Positions 25,890 through 34,376 of a stretch of DNA of 64,000 bases are shown in pieces. This DNA comes from Paludibacteraceae bacterium (lineage in GTDB: Bacteria > Bacteroidota > Bacteroidia > Bacteroidales > Paludibacteraceae), in contig JAKSNY010000003.1 of the NCBI GenBank assembly GCA_024399495.1, forward strand, positions 105,975 through 169,974. Direction: 5' to 3'. The notes beneath the pieces are model-generated. The model saw nothing but the letters and a program-made list of their open reading frames with translations, was not told the origin of the DNA and searched no databases. The translations under genes and the position numbers were made by a program. Positions within the stretch are counted from its first letter, which is position 1, and every line of letters begins with the position of its first letter.

Positions 25890-28127
25890 TTAATTCCTTA
25901 GACAACGCACACTTTGACCGCGGTCTTTTCTGTCGGCGAAGTCTAGTAACCAGTCACCTTTCCAAAAGATGCTGCGGAGGTAAGCGGAACCACTGTCTAT
26001 CTCACTTGGAGTAGCCGTCCAAAAATAGGTGTATCCGCCAGTATCGTATATTCTAAGTTCTCCTCTGTAAAAACCAGCTGGCAAAGCCGCAAAACCATAA
26101 CTGTCCAATCCGTTGCCGTTACTGTACCAACCAGAGGTTGTCTTTAGGTGATTGCCTGCGGTATCTGAACCCTTGCCGTCTGTCTTTTCTATGTAATCTT
26201 TAAGCGTCTGCCACTCAGCCCTTGATGGAATATGCCACCCGTTTGGGCAGATGCCCTGTCGCTTGCCACTGAACTCTGTTGTCTGTCTCTCTCCGTCAGC
26301 CACACCTACAACGGCAGCCCAGCTATAGAGGTAGCCTAACCTTGCAACCTGTGCATCAGTAAGATTGTCGGCATATTGTGCTGAATGCTCACTCCACTTG
26401 CTCTTGTCTGAAACATCGATGTAGTACGGGGTGTAAACATCATAATCTTCTGATGTAGAAACATCTGTAGGAACAACGTATCTGCCCTCCTTGTATGCCT
26501 CTGACTCGGTGTCATACTTATCACACCTTAAGTTCTCAGCCATCCAGTTCTGTCCACCTATCCAAACTGTTGAATAGCTACTTCCATTTATGTCTGTTAC
26601 ATTTTCACCTGCTCCAATATATCCTGCACGATAAATAGTGACAGTTGCTGATTTACCAAGGGTTGTTGTGCAGGTTACAATAGCGGTATCGGCTTTTGCT
26701 TTGTCAACACCAGAAGCAACATTTATAACAAATAAAGCATCCCCCGTTCCCTGCTCTATTGATACTGAAGCCCAACTTCTATTACTTGATGCTGTCCATT
26801 CTGTATTTGATGTAACCGACACATCAAAACTGCCACCTTCAAAAGCAATATATTTTGTTATAGGATTAACCTTTAACGATTCTGCTTCTTGTATAACGTT
26901 ACACTGTGCAGTTTTACCATTTGATGTGGTAACGGTAATGTTTGAGACCTCTTTATCACATTCAATTAACGATGCTGTTAAAAACCAATCATCAACATTA
27001 TCAACAACAAAACAAGCATCGTCTGTAATACCAAGAATGTTATCCGTTTGTACATAGCCATCTTTATTAAAGATAATACCAAATTTGGAGTCTGTGTAAT
27101 CAATATCATCAATATCATAGTACCACCATTCACCGTTAGAAGATAAATTCATAGGGACACCAGGCCAATATGGTGAATCTGATGAATTCCAATAATATAA
27201 ATATGGTGTGTTTTCTATAAAACATCCATCCCTTCTAAGTGAAATTCTTCTTGCATTTGCTTTTTTAGGATCAGCATCGCCAATATTCATAACCGTTACA
27301 ATAATTTCCCTGTTGTTTGTACCTAAAGTCTTATCAAACGAAACATTAGAATTGTCAGCATTAACAGTCCAATCAGTGTTTGACAACACATTAATTGTAA
27401 ATTGATCTCCATTATGTAAAATACCTTTATGGAATGTCGGATTAACAGAGACTCTGTCACCCTCATGGTAAACAATACAATGTGCAGTTTTGCCATTTGA
27501 TGTAGTCACAGTTATTGTTGCTTTAGTTGGTTCAACCTTGTCACTCTTTGCCACAATTACCTTTATACTATCATTAAGTGTGCCATTAGTTTTATCAAAT
27601 GTAACCCAAGGCTCACTTGCACTTACTTTCCAGTCTGTGTTAGATGAAATCCCCATCTTGAATGTTCCACCCGCAGGGGTAAATAGTTTTGAAGACGGAT
27701 TTATGGTTACTTTATCTTCCCACTCCTCTGCTATGAGAGTTATAGAGTTTTTGGTTCCATCAGCCAACTGAAAAGTTATGGTGCTGTATGCTTTCTCTGA
27801 TTGTTTGTTTACACTCACTTTTACAGAAATATCATCGTTCCCATCTCCTTGCATCTTACTTAGGCTCACACGCTTAGCGTCTGATACTGTCGCTTTCCAA
27901 GGCTGGCTTGCGTAGATTGCAAGATTGAATGTCTCTCCCTCACACGGAATTGTGCGTTCTGACTGAGACAGTGCAAGTGTGCCAGGTGTTACTCTTGACA
28001 AACTGTCAAACATACTATAATCATAACTATAACGTGTGCCGTCACTTTGATACACCCAAATTTGAGATTGTGCAATGACTATGATTGCTGATATAATTGC
28101 CGCTAATGCTATTAAGTATTTTTTCAT
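25890..28127 (-). CDS. Large secreted BACON-repeat protein with CBM26-like insert and FISUMP domain
   Basis: 745 residues with a signal peptide (MKKYLIALAAIISAIIVIAQS). An N-terminal WVYQSDGTRYSYDYSMFDSL domain is followed by several BACON repeats (about 50-480). Near residues 295-390 one repeat is interrupted by a module that looks like a starch-binding CBM26 (TPYLYYWNSSDSPYWPGVPM, GEWWYYDIDDIDY, FGIIFNKDGYVQTDNI, DDWFLTASL). The C-terminal FISUMP domain matches the paralogue at 23134-24819 except for two variable loops, and ends GQSVRCLRN. Likely a surface or secreted glycan binder. Confidence 0.82.
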   Translation of the reverse strand: MKKYLIALAAIISAIIVIAQSQIWVYQSDGTRYSYDYSMFDSLSRVTPGTLALSQSERTIPCEGETFNLAIYASQPWKATVSDAKRVSLSKMQGDGNDDISVKVSVNKQSEKAYSTITFQLADGTKNSITLIAEEWEDKVTINPSSKLFTPAGGTFKMGISSNTDWKVSASEPWVTFDKTNGTLNDSIKVIVAKSDKVEPTKATITVTTSNGKTAHCIVYHEGDRVSVNPTFHKGILHNGDQFTINVLSNTDWTVNADNSNVSFDKTLGTNNREIIVTVMNIGDADPKKANARRISLRRDGCFIENTPYLYYWNSSDSPYWPGVPMNLSSNGEWWYYDIDDIDYTDSKFGIIFNKDGYVQTDNILGITDDACFVVDNVDDWFLTASLIECDKEVSNITVTTSNGKTAQCNVIQEAESLKVNPITKYIAFEGGSFDVSVTSNTEWTASSNRSWASVSIEQGTGDALFVINVASGVDKAKADTAIVTCTTTLGKSATVTIYRAGYIGAGENVTDINGSSYSTVWIGGQNWMAENLRCDKYDTESEAYKEGRYVVPTDVSTSEDYDVYTPYYIDVSDKSKWSEHSAQYADNLTDAQVARLGYLYSWAAVVGVADGERQTTEFSGKRQGICPNGWHIPSRAEWQTLKDYIEKTDGKGSDTAGNHLKTTSGWYSNGNGLDSYGFAALPAGFYRGELRIYDTGGYTYFWTATPSEIDSGSAYLRSIFWKGDWLLDFADRKDRGQSVRCLRN

Positions 28128-28183
28128 ATTCTAAAACATTATGAGATTCTTCGCTAACGCTCAGAATGACGAGGTTAATAATT

Positions 28184-28987
28184 TTATTTTACCAAAATCT
28201 TTTGTCTGTAAGTTCCTGCTTCAACCACATATACACCCGGTAATGTTACCGTACACTCACAATGTTCTGCAATAACGCATTCTCCAAGGGCATCGCCACC
28301 AAGGGTGTGGAATGTTATATTTTCAGTTGACGGGCAATCAACAACTATTATTTTGCCAACAGAATAAATCTGTGGAAGTTGTGCATTTGTTCCATCTGCT
28401 GAGACCTCTGATTTTGTGCGGAATGAGCCTGATTCACTGCTAATCTCTTCTCCAAATGAATTGTACGCTCCAAGTGTGTATTGATATTCGCTGCCTTTTG
28501 TAAGACCTGTTACAGTGAAAGATATAGATGCAAGAGCACTCTTCAATTTGGACTCTGAACCGTCAGTGCTAAAGTCTATATTTACAAGTTGTCCGTTAGA
28601 ATTGAACGTAAGCGTGCATACACGCTCGGTACAAGCCTCATCTTTGTATATTATCAATTGATATGACGCTACGCCCTCTATAGTAGGCCATGTGAACACT
28701 GCGGAACTCTCAGTTGTTTCAATTACAACTTCCGCTGGAGCAGGTTCAGGCTCTTTCTCCGTACTAAAAAGAACAGATTTAATACTTGTTGCTGTTGCAG
28801 TGCCGTCATTAAATGAAACATTGAACTGCGGTGTAACACTCTGCTTGTTTACTGTAACATTTTTCCAAGCACTAAGCAGGTACGTCTTACGCACCCCGTT
28901 GGCACTGATTGTAATCAAGTTCTCTGTTTCTGCCATCACCGCTATTGGAAGCAGCAGAAACATTGCAATGTAAATTAGTTTCTTCAT
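28184..28987 (-). CDS. Secreted fibronectin-III-like protein with possible type IX sorting tail
   Basis: 267 residues with signal peptide MKKLIYIAMFLLLPIAVMA. A short N-terminal domain (ITISANGVRKTYLLSAW...SIKSVLFST) resembles the fronts of the FISUMP proteins downstream. A fibronectin type III-like sandwich follows (about 85-195: AEVVIETTESSAVFTWPTIEGVASYQLIIYKDE, SFTVTGLTKGSEYQYTLGAYNSFGEE). The last 60 residues (IYSVGKIIVVDCPSTENITFHTLGGDALGECV ... LPGVYVVEAGTYRQKILVK) have the pattern of a type IX C-terminal sorting signal. First gene after RNA element E2. Confidence 0.75.
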   Translation of the reverse strand: MKKLIYIAMFLLLPIAVMAETENLITISANGVRKTYLLSAWKNVTVNKQSVTPQFNVSFNDGTATATSIKSVLFSTEKEPEPAPAEVVIETTESSAVFTWPTIEGVASYQLIIYKDEACTERVCTLTFNSNGQLVNIDFSTDGSESKLKSALASISFTVTGLTKGSEYQYTLGAYNSFGEEISSESGSFRTKSEVSADGTNAQLPQIYSVGKIIVVDCPSTENITFHTLGGDALGECVIAEHCECTVTLPGVYVVEAGTYRQKILVK

Positions 28988-29062
28988 ATACTATTGTTTT
29001 TATATATTATGAGATATTTGGTTACGTTACGCTTCACTTAAAATGACCAGAAAAATGGACAT

Positions 29063-29354
29063 AAAAAAAGCGTGGAACCCGACTGTTGCCGTTCCACGTT
29101 TTGAGGCCTTCGCATGCCCGAGCAGAAAGAACAGACAACGCGAAGCCCACGCCGATATAAGCTTGACATCGGGGCAAACAACACCCGACACAACATACTT
29201 ACATCCCGCAAGCATCTACCGTTGCTATGTTCCAGACTGCTCAAATGAAAGTTGCGAAGTTTCAAAACGTCAGAACAAAGCGTCAATAAACGCCTTTAAT
29301 ATGTCTGCAACCCCACCCTTTGTCCAAAACAGACATCCATCGGCGTAGGATTGC
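29063..29354 (-). ncRNA. Candidate structured RNA, copy E2 (about 292 nt)
   Basis: Second copy of the element at 9360-9651, on the opposite strand. From the predicted start (about 29354) to the end of the T run (29063) it is the same length as E1. Conserved blocks occur in the same order, while other parts differ: for example GTCTG/CAGAC replaces the shorter GTC/GAC closing helix, and GCTTCGC/GCGAAG replaces CTTC-GTGTTGC/GCAATGC-GAAG. Its terminator is CGTGGAAC/GTTCCACG plus seven T (29063-29098). It ends about 75 nt before the ATG of the first surface-island gene. Confidence 0.65.
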
Positions 29355-29359
29355 ATCTA

Positions 29360-29391
29360 CAAAGATATTATTTTTTTAGATTTTTAGCAAA
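29360..29391 (-). promoter_or_regulatory. Promoter of RNA element E2
   Basis: Minus-strand TTTG (29388-29391), 20-nt spacer, TATCTTTG (29360-29367), matching the primary Bacteroidota promoter and placed relative to the RNA as in E1. Confidence 0.7.
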
Positions 29392-29416
29392 TATTATTGC
29401 AAAAAAGCAACTTTTC

Positions 29417-30172
29417 CTATAAAAACATTCCAAACACAGCGGAACCACTGCCTGACATTGAGGCGTAGAGGGCTCCCCTATTGTAAAATTCTTGTTTCAG
29501 TGCCTCTATTTCAGGGAATTGTGGAAAGACCGAGGCTTCAAAATCATTTTTTACTACACTCTTCCACTGCTCTATTGGTAATTTGGGCAGTTCCAATAGG
29601 GTGAACGTTGATGGTTTAGGTGTTACACCTCTGTAAGCCATTGCGGTGCTTACGTTTACAGACGGTTTTATGATTTCTATTTTATAGGCTGACAAATCAA
29701 GGTCTATAGGGGTAAACTCATTGCCTATGCCTGTAGCAAATACAGGCTTGTTCTTAATAAAGAACGGACAATCTGCACCTAACTTAACGGCATAACTCTC
29801 TAATTCTAATTCTGTTAAACCTAAAGAGAACATTTGATTCAGGGCTTTAAGGGTATTTGCGGCATCTGAACTTCCACCGCCAAGCCCTGCTCCAAACGGA
29901 ATACGCTTGTCAAGAGTGATACTTACCGCAGGTATATTAAAATCATGCTTTAGCAGATTGTAAGCCTTTATAATAAGGTTGTCTTGCGGATTGGAATCAA
30001 CGGCGATACCTATATTAATAAGGTGTGTTTCAGAATCGGGGCTTTCATCTATATCTATAGTATCACTCATATCTACAGGATAGAATATGGTCTCAAGATT
30101 GTGATAGCCGTCTGCTCTTTTGCCTACCACATTTAACCCGATGTTGATTTTTGCATTAGCCGTTATTTTCAT
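29417..30172 (-). CDS. ispE: 4-diphosphocytidyl-2-C-methyl-D-erythritol kinase
   Basis: GHMP kinase of the MEP isoprenoid pathway. From the ATG at 30170-30172 (MKITANAKINIGLNVVGKRADGYHNLETIFYPV), 251 residues, the protein shows the substrate motif AKINIGL, the ATP loop PFGAGLGGGSSDAANTLKAL (near 90-110) and the closing MSGSGSAVFGMF. The frame stays open upstream to 30370 through palindromic element C but that part is not protein-like. The -7 element TACCTTTG ends 5 nt before the ATG, so the message is probably leaderless. Confidence 0.95.
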   Translation of the reverse strand: MKITANAKINIGLNVVGKRADGYHNLETIFYPVDMSDTIDIDESPDSETHLINIGIAVDSNPQDNLIIKAYNLLKHDFNIPAVSITLDKRIPFGAGLGGGSSDAANTLKALNQMFSLGLTELELESYAVKLGADCPFFIKNKPVFATGIGNEFTPIDLDLSAYKIEIIKPSVNVSTAMAYRGVTPKPSTFTLLELPKLPIEQWKSVVKNDFEASVFPQFPEIEALKQEFYNRGALYASMSGSGSAVFGMFL

Positions 30173-30177
30173 AAGTA

Positions 30178-30185
30178 CAAAGGTA
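30178..30185 (-). promoter_or_regulatory. -7 element (TACCTTTG) of ispE
   Basis: Minus-strand match to TAnnTTTG only 5 nt from the ATG; supports the start at 30172 and a leaderless transcript. Confidence 0.6.
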
Positions 30186-30219
30186 ATAAAAATTTCAATA
30201 TCAATAATATAAGTTTTAC

Positions 30220-30363
30220 GATTTTTAGGTATACCTTTTGTAGGGCTCTGCCCCTCTGTGAATGGGCAGAGTCCCTCCCATACGTGGTCTGTGACCACTT
30301 TGGGTCCCTCCCGTGCACGTGTCCACGGGTAGGAACGCCTACTTAAAGGTACACCTAAAAATC
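30220..30363. repeat. Palindromic element C
   Basis: Arms GATTTTTAGGTATACCTTT-GTAGG (30220-30244) and CCTAC-AAAGGTACACCTAAAAATC (30338-30363) enclose GGCTCTGCCC/GGGCAGAG, CCCA-GTGGTC-tgt-GACCAC-TGGG and CCCGTG/CACGGG hairpins. The inner part is almost the same as element B, while the arms differ from those of A and B. Confidence 0.82.
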
Positions 30364-30641
30364 TATACACTTATTAAAATTGTTCATTTCTTGTTAATAT
30401 CTGTACCAAATAAAAGAATTGTAAAGAAAATATATTCACTACTTTTGTATTCAATTTTGTTAAAACAAGTTTTAGCCATGTTACTTCGTCACTCGGCATA
30501 ACTTAAGTAAACTTAGTTCTGCCCTCGTTCCTAGTAACAGTCAACTTTACAACTTCGTTGTGAATTTTGTCGTGACTCGGGATAGTGAATAAACTCACTC
30601 TCCTCTCGCTACTCCAAAATTTCAACTTTCAATTAAATAAA
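30364..30641. other. dnaB upstream region with promoter and degenerate repeats
   Basis: A TACTTTTG -7 element at 30440-30447 would give dnaB a leader of about 190 nt. The leader holds CAAC-ttc-GTTG, two diverged copies of a CACTCGGCATA / GACTCGGGATA stretch (30492-30580) and a short TTTCAAC repeat before the ATG. No gene is visible. Confidence 0.5.
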
Positions 30642-32144
30642 ATGGAAGCAGAACAGGAAAAAAAGGTGCCTCAAAAGAGGAAAAAGCCGGCACCATCAGC
30701 AGACGTTACAAAACTACCACCACAAGCACTTGATTGTGAAGAGGCTGTAATAGGAGGATTGCTTATAGAGCCTTCAGCGTTCTACGAGGTGGCTGCAATA
30801 CTTAAAAAGGAGTACTTCTACGATGAGCGTAACCAGCACATATTTGAGGCTATGTTTGAGTTGGCAAACGACCATAAACCCATTGATTATCTCACAGTTG
30901 GAGACCAACTTCAGAAAGACGGCAACTTAGAGAAAATAGGTGGCAAATTGGCATTGGCTGAGTTGTCAGACAAGATTTCATCGGCTGTAAACATAGAATC
31001 GTATGCAGAGATTGTGGCTCAGAAATACTTGGCAAGAGAGCTTATACGCGTATCAACAGAAATCCAGACACAAGCATACGACACCCAAACAGATGTAAAG
31101 GACCTGATTTCTGAAACAGAGCGTAAAGTGTTTGAAGTTACTCAGACTAATGTACGCCAAGATGCAGTTCAGGTTAATGATGTTATTAAGGATGTTATAG
31201 ACAAGATTCAGCTTGCAGGGGTAAACAAAGGCAACTACACAGGCGTTCCAAGCGGTTTTCATGCCCTTGATGACATTATTTACGGATGGCAACCAGGCAC
31301 ACTGAACGTAATAGCGGCACGTCCGGCGATGGGAAAGACAGCATTTGCACTGTCTATGGCAAAAAATATGGCTGTGGATTACGGCAAGCGTGTATGTGTG
31401 TTCTCTCTTGAAATGTCAACCACTGAGCTTACTACCCGATTACTTGTAAACGTGAGTGAGATTGAGGGCGAAAAGATTAAGAAAGGTAATCTGGCACCAT
31501 ACGAGTGGGAAATTCTAAGTAAGAAGGCGGAGTTGCTTTCCAATGCAAAACTTTTTATTGACGATACTCCTGGATTGTCTATTTTTGAGTTGTGCAGCAA
31601 GGCAAGAAAGCTTAAACGCACTGAGAATCTGGATTGTATAATAATAGATTATCTACAACTTGTAAACGCAACAATAAAGAACGGTTCCCGTGAGCAGGAG
31701 GTAAGTTTTGTATCCCGAAGCCTGAAGGCACTTGCCAAGGAATTGCAAATACCTGTTATTGCATTGGCTCAGCTTAACCGTGGCGTTGAGTCAAGAAACA
31801 GCGATGACAAACGCCCACAACTTGCAGACTTGCGTGAGTCTGGTGCCATAGAGCAGGACGCCGATGTTGTTATTATGCTTCACCGCCCTGAATACTACCA
31901 TCTGACGCAAGACAAACAAGGGAATGACCTGCGTGGATTGGCTATGATTATTATTGCAAAACACCGTAGCGGAAGTATTGATGATATTTGGTTGCGATTT
32001 ACAAAAAATTTGATTAAATTTGACAACTTAAAAAAAGGAGAAATGTCATCAGAGTATCATGGATTGTTAGATACTGATAATCAAAGCAATAATGCAAATT
32101 ATGGCGGAGAGATAAAACCCGATGACAATGACCCGTTAGCATAA
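30642..32144 (+). CDS. dnaB: Replicative DNA helicase DnaB
   Basis: Hexameric 5'-3' helicase at the replication fork. From the ATG at 30642 (MEAEQEKKVPQKRKK; the open frame to 30585 is discarded as it covers repeats), 500 residues: N-terminal primase-interacting domain (PPQALDCEEAVIGGLL...), linker, and RecA-like motor with Walker A ARPAMGKTAFAL, FSLEMS, Walker B LDCIIIDYLQL and the LADLRESGAIEQDADVV motif with the arginine-finger region. No intein or insertion. iorA follows after 13 nt. Confidence 0.97.
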   Translation: MEAEQEKKVPQKRKKPAPSADVTKLPPQALDCEEAVIGGLLIEPSAFYEVAAILKKEYFYDERNQHIFEAMFELANDHKPIDYLTVGDQLQKDGNLEKIGGKLALAELSDKISSAVNIESYAEIVAQKYLARELIRVSTEIQTQAYDTQTDVKDLISETERKVFEVTQTNVRQDAVQVNDVIKDVIDKIQLAGVNKGNYTGVPSGFHALDDIIYGWQPGTLNVIAARPAMGKTAFALSMAKNMAVDYGKRVCVFSLEMSTTELTTRLLVNVSEIEGEKIKKGNLAPYEWEILSKKAELLSNAKLFIDDTPGLSIFELCSKARKLKRTENLDCIIIDYLQLVNATIKNGSREQEVSFVSRSLKALAKELQIPVIALAQLNRGVESRNSDDKRPQLADLRESGAIEQDADVVIMLHRPEYYHLTQDKQGNDLRGLAMIIIAKHRSGSIDDIWLRFTKNLIKFDNLKKGEMSSEYHGLLDTDNQSNNANYGGEIKPDDNDPLA

Positions 32145-32157
32145 AAAGAAGAAAAAA

Positions 32158-33741
32158 ATGCAGAAATTGTTGTTACTTGCCGATGAGGCGATTGCTCTTG
32201 GAGCCATTGACGGCGGACTTTCAGGTGTATATGCATACCCTGGAACACCAAGTACGGAGATTACGGAATTTATCCAACTTAACAGTGATGCCAAGGCACG
32301 TGGAATACACTCCCGTTGGAGTGCAAATGAAAAAACGGCTATGGAAGCCGCTGTAGGAATGTCGTTTGCAGGGAAACGTGCTATGGTTTGTATGAAACAT
32401 GTGGGGCTTAATGTGGCGGCAGACCCGTTTATGAACTCTGCCATCACAGGAGTTAACGGAGGAGTATTGGTACTGTCTGCCGATGACCCTTCAATGCACT
32501 CCTCACAAAATGAGCAGGATTCAAGATATTATGCCAAATTTGCATTGATACCGGCATTGGAACCGTCAAATCAGCAAGAGGCATACGATATGGCTTACTA
32601 TGGTTTTGAACTTTCAGAGAAACTTGGCAGACCTATACTGCTTAGAATCACAACAAGGCTTGCACACTCACGTTCAGGAGTTGTACGTAAAGAGATGAAG
32701 CCACAGAACAAGACAAGTTTCCCAAGCAATCCAAAACAGTATATCCTACTACCTGCGATTGCCAAGAAAAACTATGCCGATTTACTATCTTCGCAAGCAC
32801 GCTATGTAGAAAATTCAGAAAACTCACCATTTAATGTATATTACAATGGTGACAATAAGAAAAGAGGCATTATAGCGTGTGGTGTCACCTATAATTATCT
32901 TATGGAGAACAAGGAACTGATTAACGGTTCTCCAATTCTTAAGATAGGTCAATACCCTCTTCCGCGCAAACAGGTGGAGAAAATAATGAATGAATGTGAA
33001 TCCATTCTTGTTATTGAAGAAGGATATCCACTTGTTGAGGAGATGCTTAAAGGATTTCTTGGAAAAGCCCTGAAGATTAACGGAAAGTTGGACGGTACAC
33101 TTCCACGTCAAGGGGAGCTGACTCCTGACAGTGTTGCAGTGGCATTATCGGGTAAAAAAGCGGAACCTGTAGTAATTCCTGAAGTTGTAAGAATGCGTCC
33201 GCCTGCACTTTGCCAAGGTTGCGGACATAGAGATATGTATGAGGCTTTGAATGCTGTAGTAAAGCAATATCCCGATGCTAAGGTGTTTGGCGATATAGGT
33301 TGCTACACATTGGGGGCGTTACCTCCATACGGAGCCATTAACTCTTGTCTTGATATGGGTGCTTCAATCACTATGGCTAAAGGTGCCGCCGATGCAGGTG
33401 TATTCCCTGCCGTTGCAGTTATAGGAGACAGCACTTTCACCCACTCAGGCATTACAGGATTGCTTGATGCTGTTAATGAGAACACTAACATTACAGTAGT
33501 TATTTCTGATAACCTTACCACCGCTATGACAGGCGGTCAGGATTCTGCAGGCACAGGCAAGTTAGAAGATATATGTGCCGGTATCGGGGTAAAGAAAGAA
33601 CATATAAGAGTACTTGTGCCTCTAAAGAAAAACTTTGAAGAGATGACAAGTATAATAAAGGAAGAGATTGAGTATAAAGGCGTTTCAGTAATTATTCCAC
33701 GCCGTGAGTGTTTACAGACCTTAAAACGCAAGAAAAAATGA
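32158..33741 (+). CDS. iorA: Indolepyruvate ferredoxin oxidoreductase, alpha subunit
   Basis: Oxidatively decarboxylates aryl pyruvates to acyl-CoA with reduced ferredoxin, or runs in reverse. The 527 residues hold the pyrimidine-binding half (AYPGTPSTEITEF, SANEKTAMEAAVGMSFAGKRAMVCMKHVGLN), a transketolase-C-like middle, and the TPP-pyrophosphate half with RPPALCQGCGHRDMYEAL, FGDIGCYTLG, GDSTFTHSGITGLLDAV and NLTTAMTGGQDS. The archaeal enzyme carries a C-terminal ferredoxin domain that is absent here, so electrons must pass through another protein. Overlaps iorB by 4 nt. Confidence 0.93.
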   Translation: MQKLLLLADEAIALGAIDGGLSGVYAYPGTPSTEITEFIQLNSDAKARGIHSRWSANEKTAMEAAVGMSFAGKRAMVCMKHVGLNVAADPFMNSAITGVNGGVLVLSADDPSMHSSQNEQDSRYYAKFALIPALEPSNQQEAYDMAYYGFELSEKLGRPILLRITTRLAHSRSGVVRKEMKPQNKTSFPSNPKQYILLPAIAKKNYADLLSSQARYVENSENSPFNVYYNGDNKKRGIIACGVTYNYLMENKELINGSPILKIGQYPLPRKQVEKIMNECESILVIEEGYPLVEEMLKGFLGKALKINGKLDGTLPRQGELTPDSVAVALSGKKAEPVVIPEVVRMRPPALCQGCGHRDMYEALNAVVKQYPDAKVFGDIGCYTLGALPPYGAINSCLDMGASITMAKGAADAGVFPAVAVIGDSTFTHSGITGLLDAVNENTNITVVISDNLTTAMTGGQDSAGTGKLEDICAGIGVKKEHIRVLVPLKKNFEEMTSIIKEEIEYKGVSVIIPRRECLQTLKRKKK

Positions 33742-34307
33742 TAAAGACAGATATAATACTTTCTGGTGTTGGCGGACAGGGAATTCTGTCCATTGCCACC
33801 GTAATAGGCGAGGCAGCCTTAAAGAACAATCTTTACATGAAACAGTCAGAGGTTCACGGAATGAGCCAGCGTGGAGGTGATGTACAGAGTAATCTGCGTA
33901 TATCAGACTCCCCTATCTCATCAGACCTTATTCCTCTTAAGAAATGTGACCTTATCCTGTCATTGGAGCCTATGGAGGCATTGCGTTACCTACCATATCT
34001 AAGTGATAACGGTTGGATTGTAACAAGCAGCACTCCGTTTAAGAATATACCTAATTATCCTGAAGACAGCGATGTGTTAAATGAGATTAGGAAGGTAAAA
34101 AACAGCGTACTGATTGATGTGGAGGCTATTGCAAGAGAGGTTGGCAATACCCGATGCTCCAACATAGTGCTTTTAGGTGCCGCCCTACCTTACCTTGGCA
34201 TACCTGCAAGTTACATTGAAGATGCCATAAAATCAATATTTGCACGCAAAGGAGAGGAAGTTGTGGAATTAAACTTAAAAGCATTGGCAGCAGGAGCAAA
34301 GAAGTAA
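33738..34307 (+). CDS. iorB: Indolepyruvate ferredoxin oxidoreductase, beta subunit
   Basis: Gamma-type 2-oxoacid:acceptor oxidoreductase subunit, 189 residues from the ATG at 33738 (MIKTDIILSGVGGQGILSIATVIGEAAL), with KQSEVHGMSQRGGDVQSNLRIS and the closing FARKGEEVVELNLKALAAG. The ATG overlaps the iorA stop (ATGA), so the subunits are made together. Confidence 0.95.
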   Translation: MIKTDIILSGVGGQGILSIATVIGEAALKNNLYMKQSEVHGMSQRGGDVQSNLRISDSPISSDLIPLKKCDLILSLEPMEALRYLPYLSDNGWIVTSSTPFKNIPNYPEDSDVLNEIRKVKNSVLIDVEAIAREVGNTRCSNIVLLGAALPYLGIPASYIEDAIKSIFARKGEEVVELNLKALAAGAKK

Positions 34308-34365
34308 AGGAGTTCAGGAGTAAAGGAGTTTAGGAGTTTAGGAGTTTTCATACATCATACATCAA
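34308..34365. repeat. GGAGTTTA and CATACAT tandem repeats
   Basis: Five 8-nt units of the type GGAGTTTA (34309-34347) and two CATACAT units (34349-34365) lie between iorB and the DUF5606 gene. Confidence 0.8.
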
Positions 34366-34376
34366 ACATTAAAATT

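Noticed and set aside
23134-28127. Diversity-generating retroelement acting on the FISUMP genes
   Set aside because: The lectin-like fold and variable C-terminal loops suggest it, but no reverse transcriptase, accessory gene or template repeat is in the window, and differences between the two paralogues include many silent C/T/G changes, not adenine-directed ones.
30173-30370. 66-residue N-terminal extension of ispE
   Set aside because: It would be encoded by palindromic element C and by the ispE promoter; the IspE family begins at MKITANAKINIGL.
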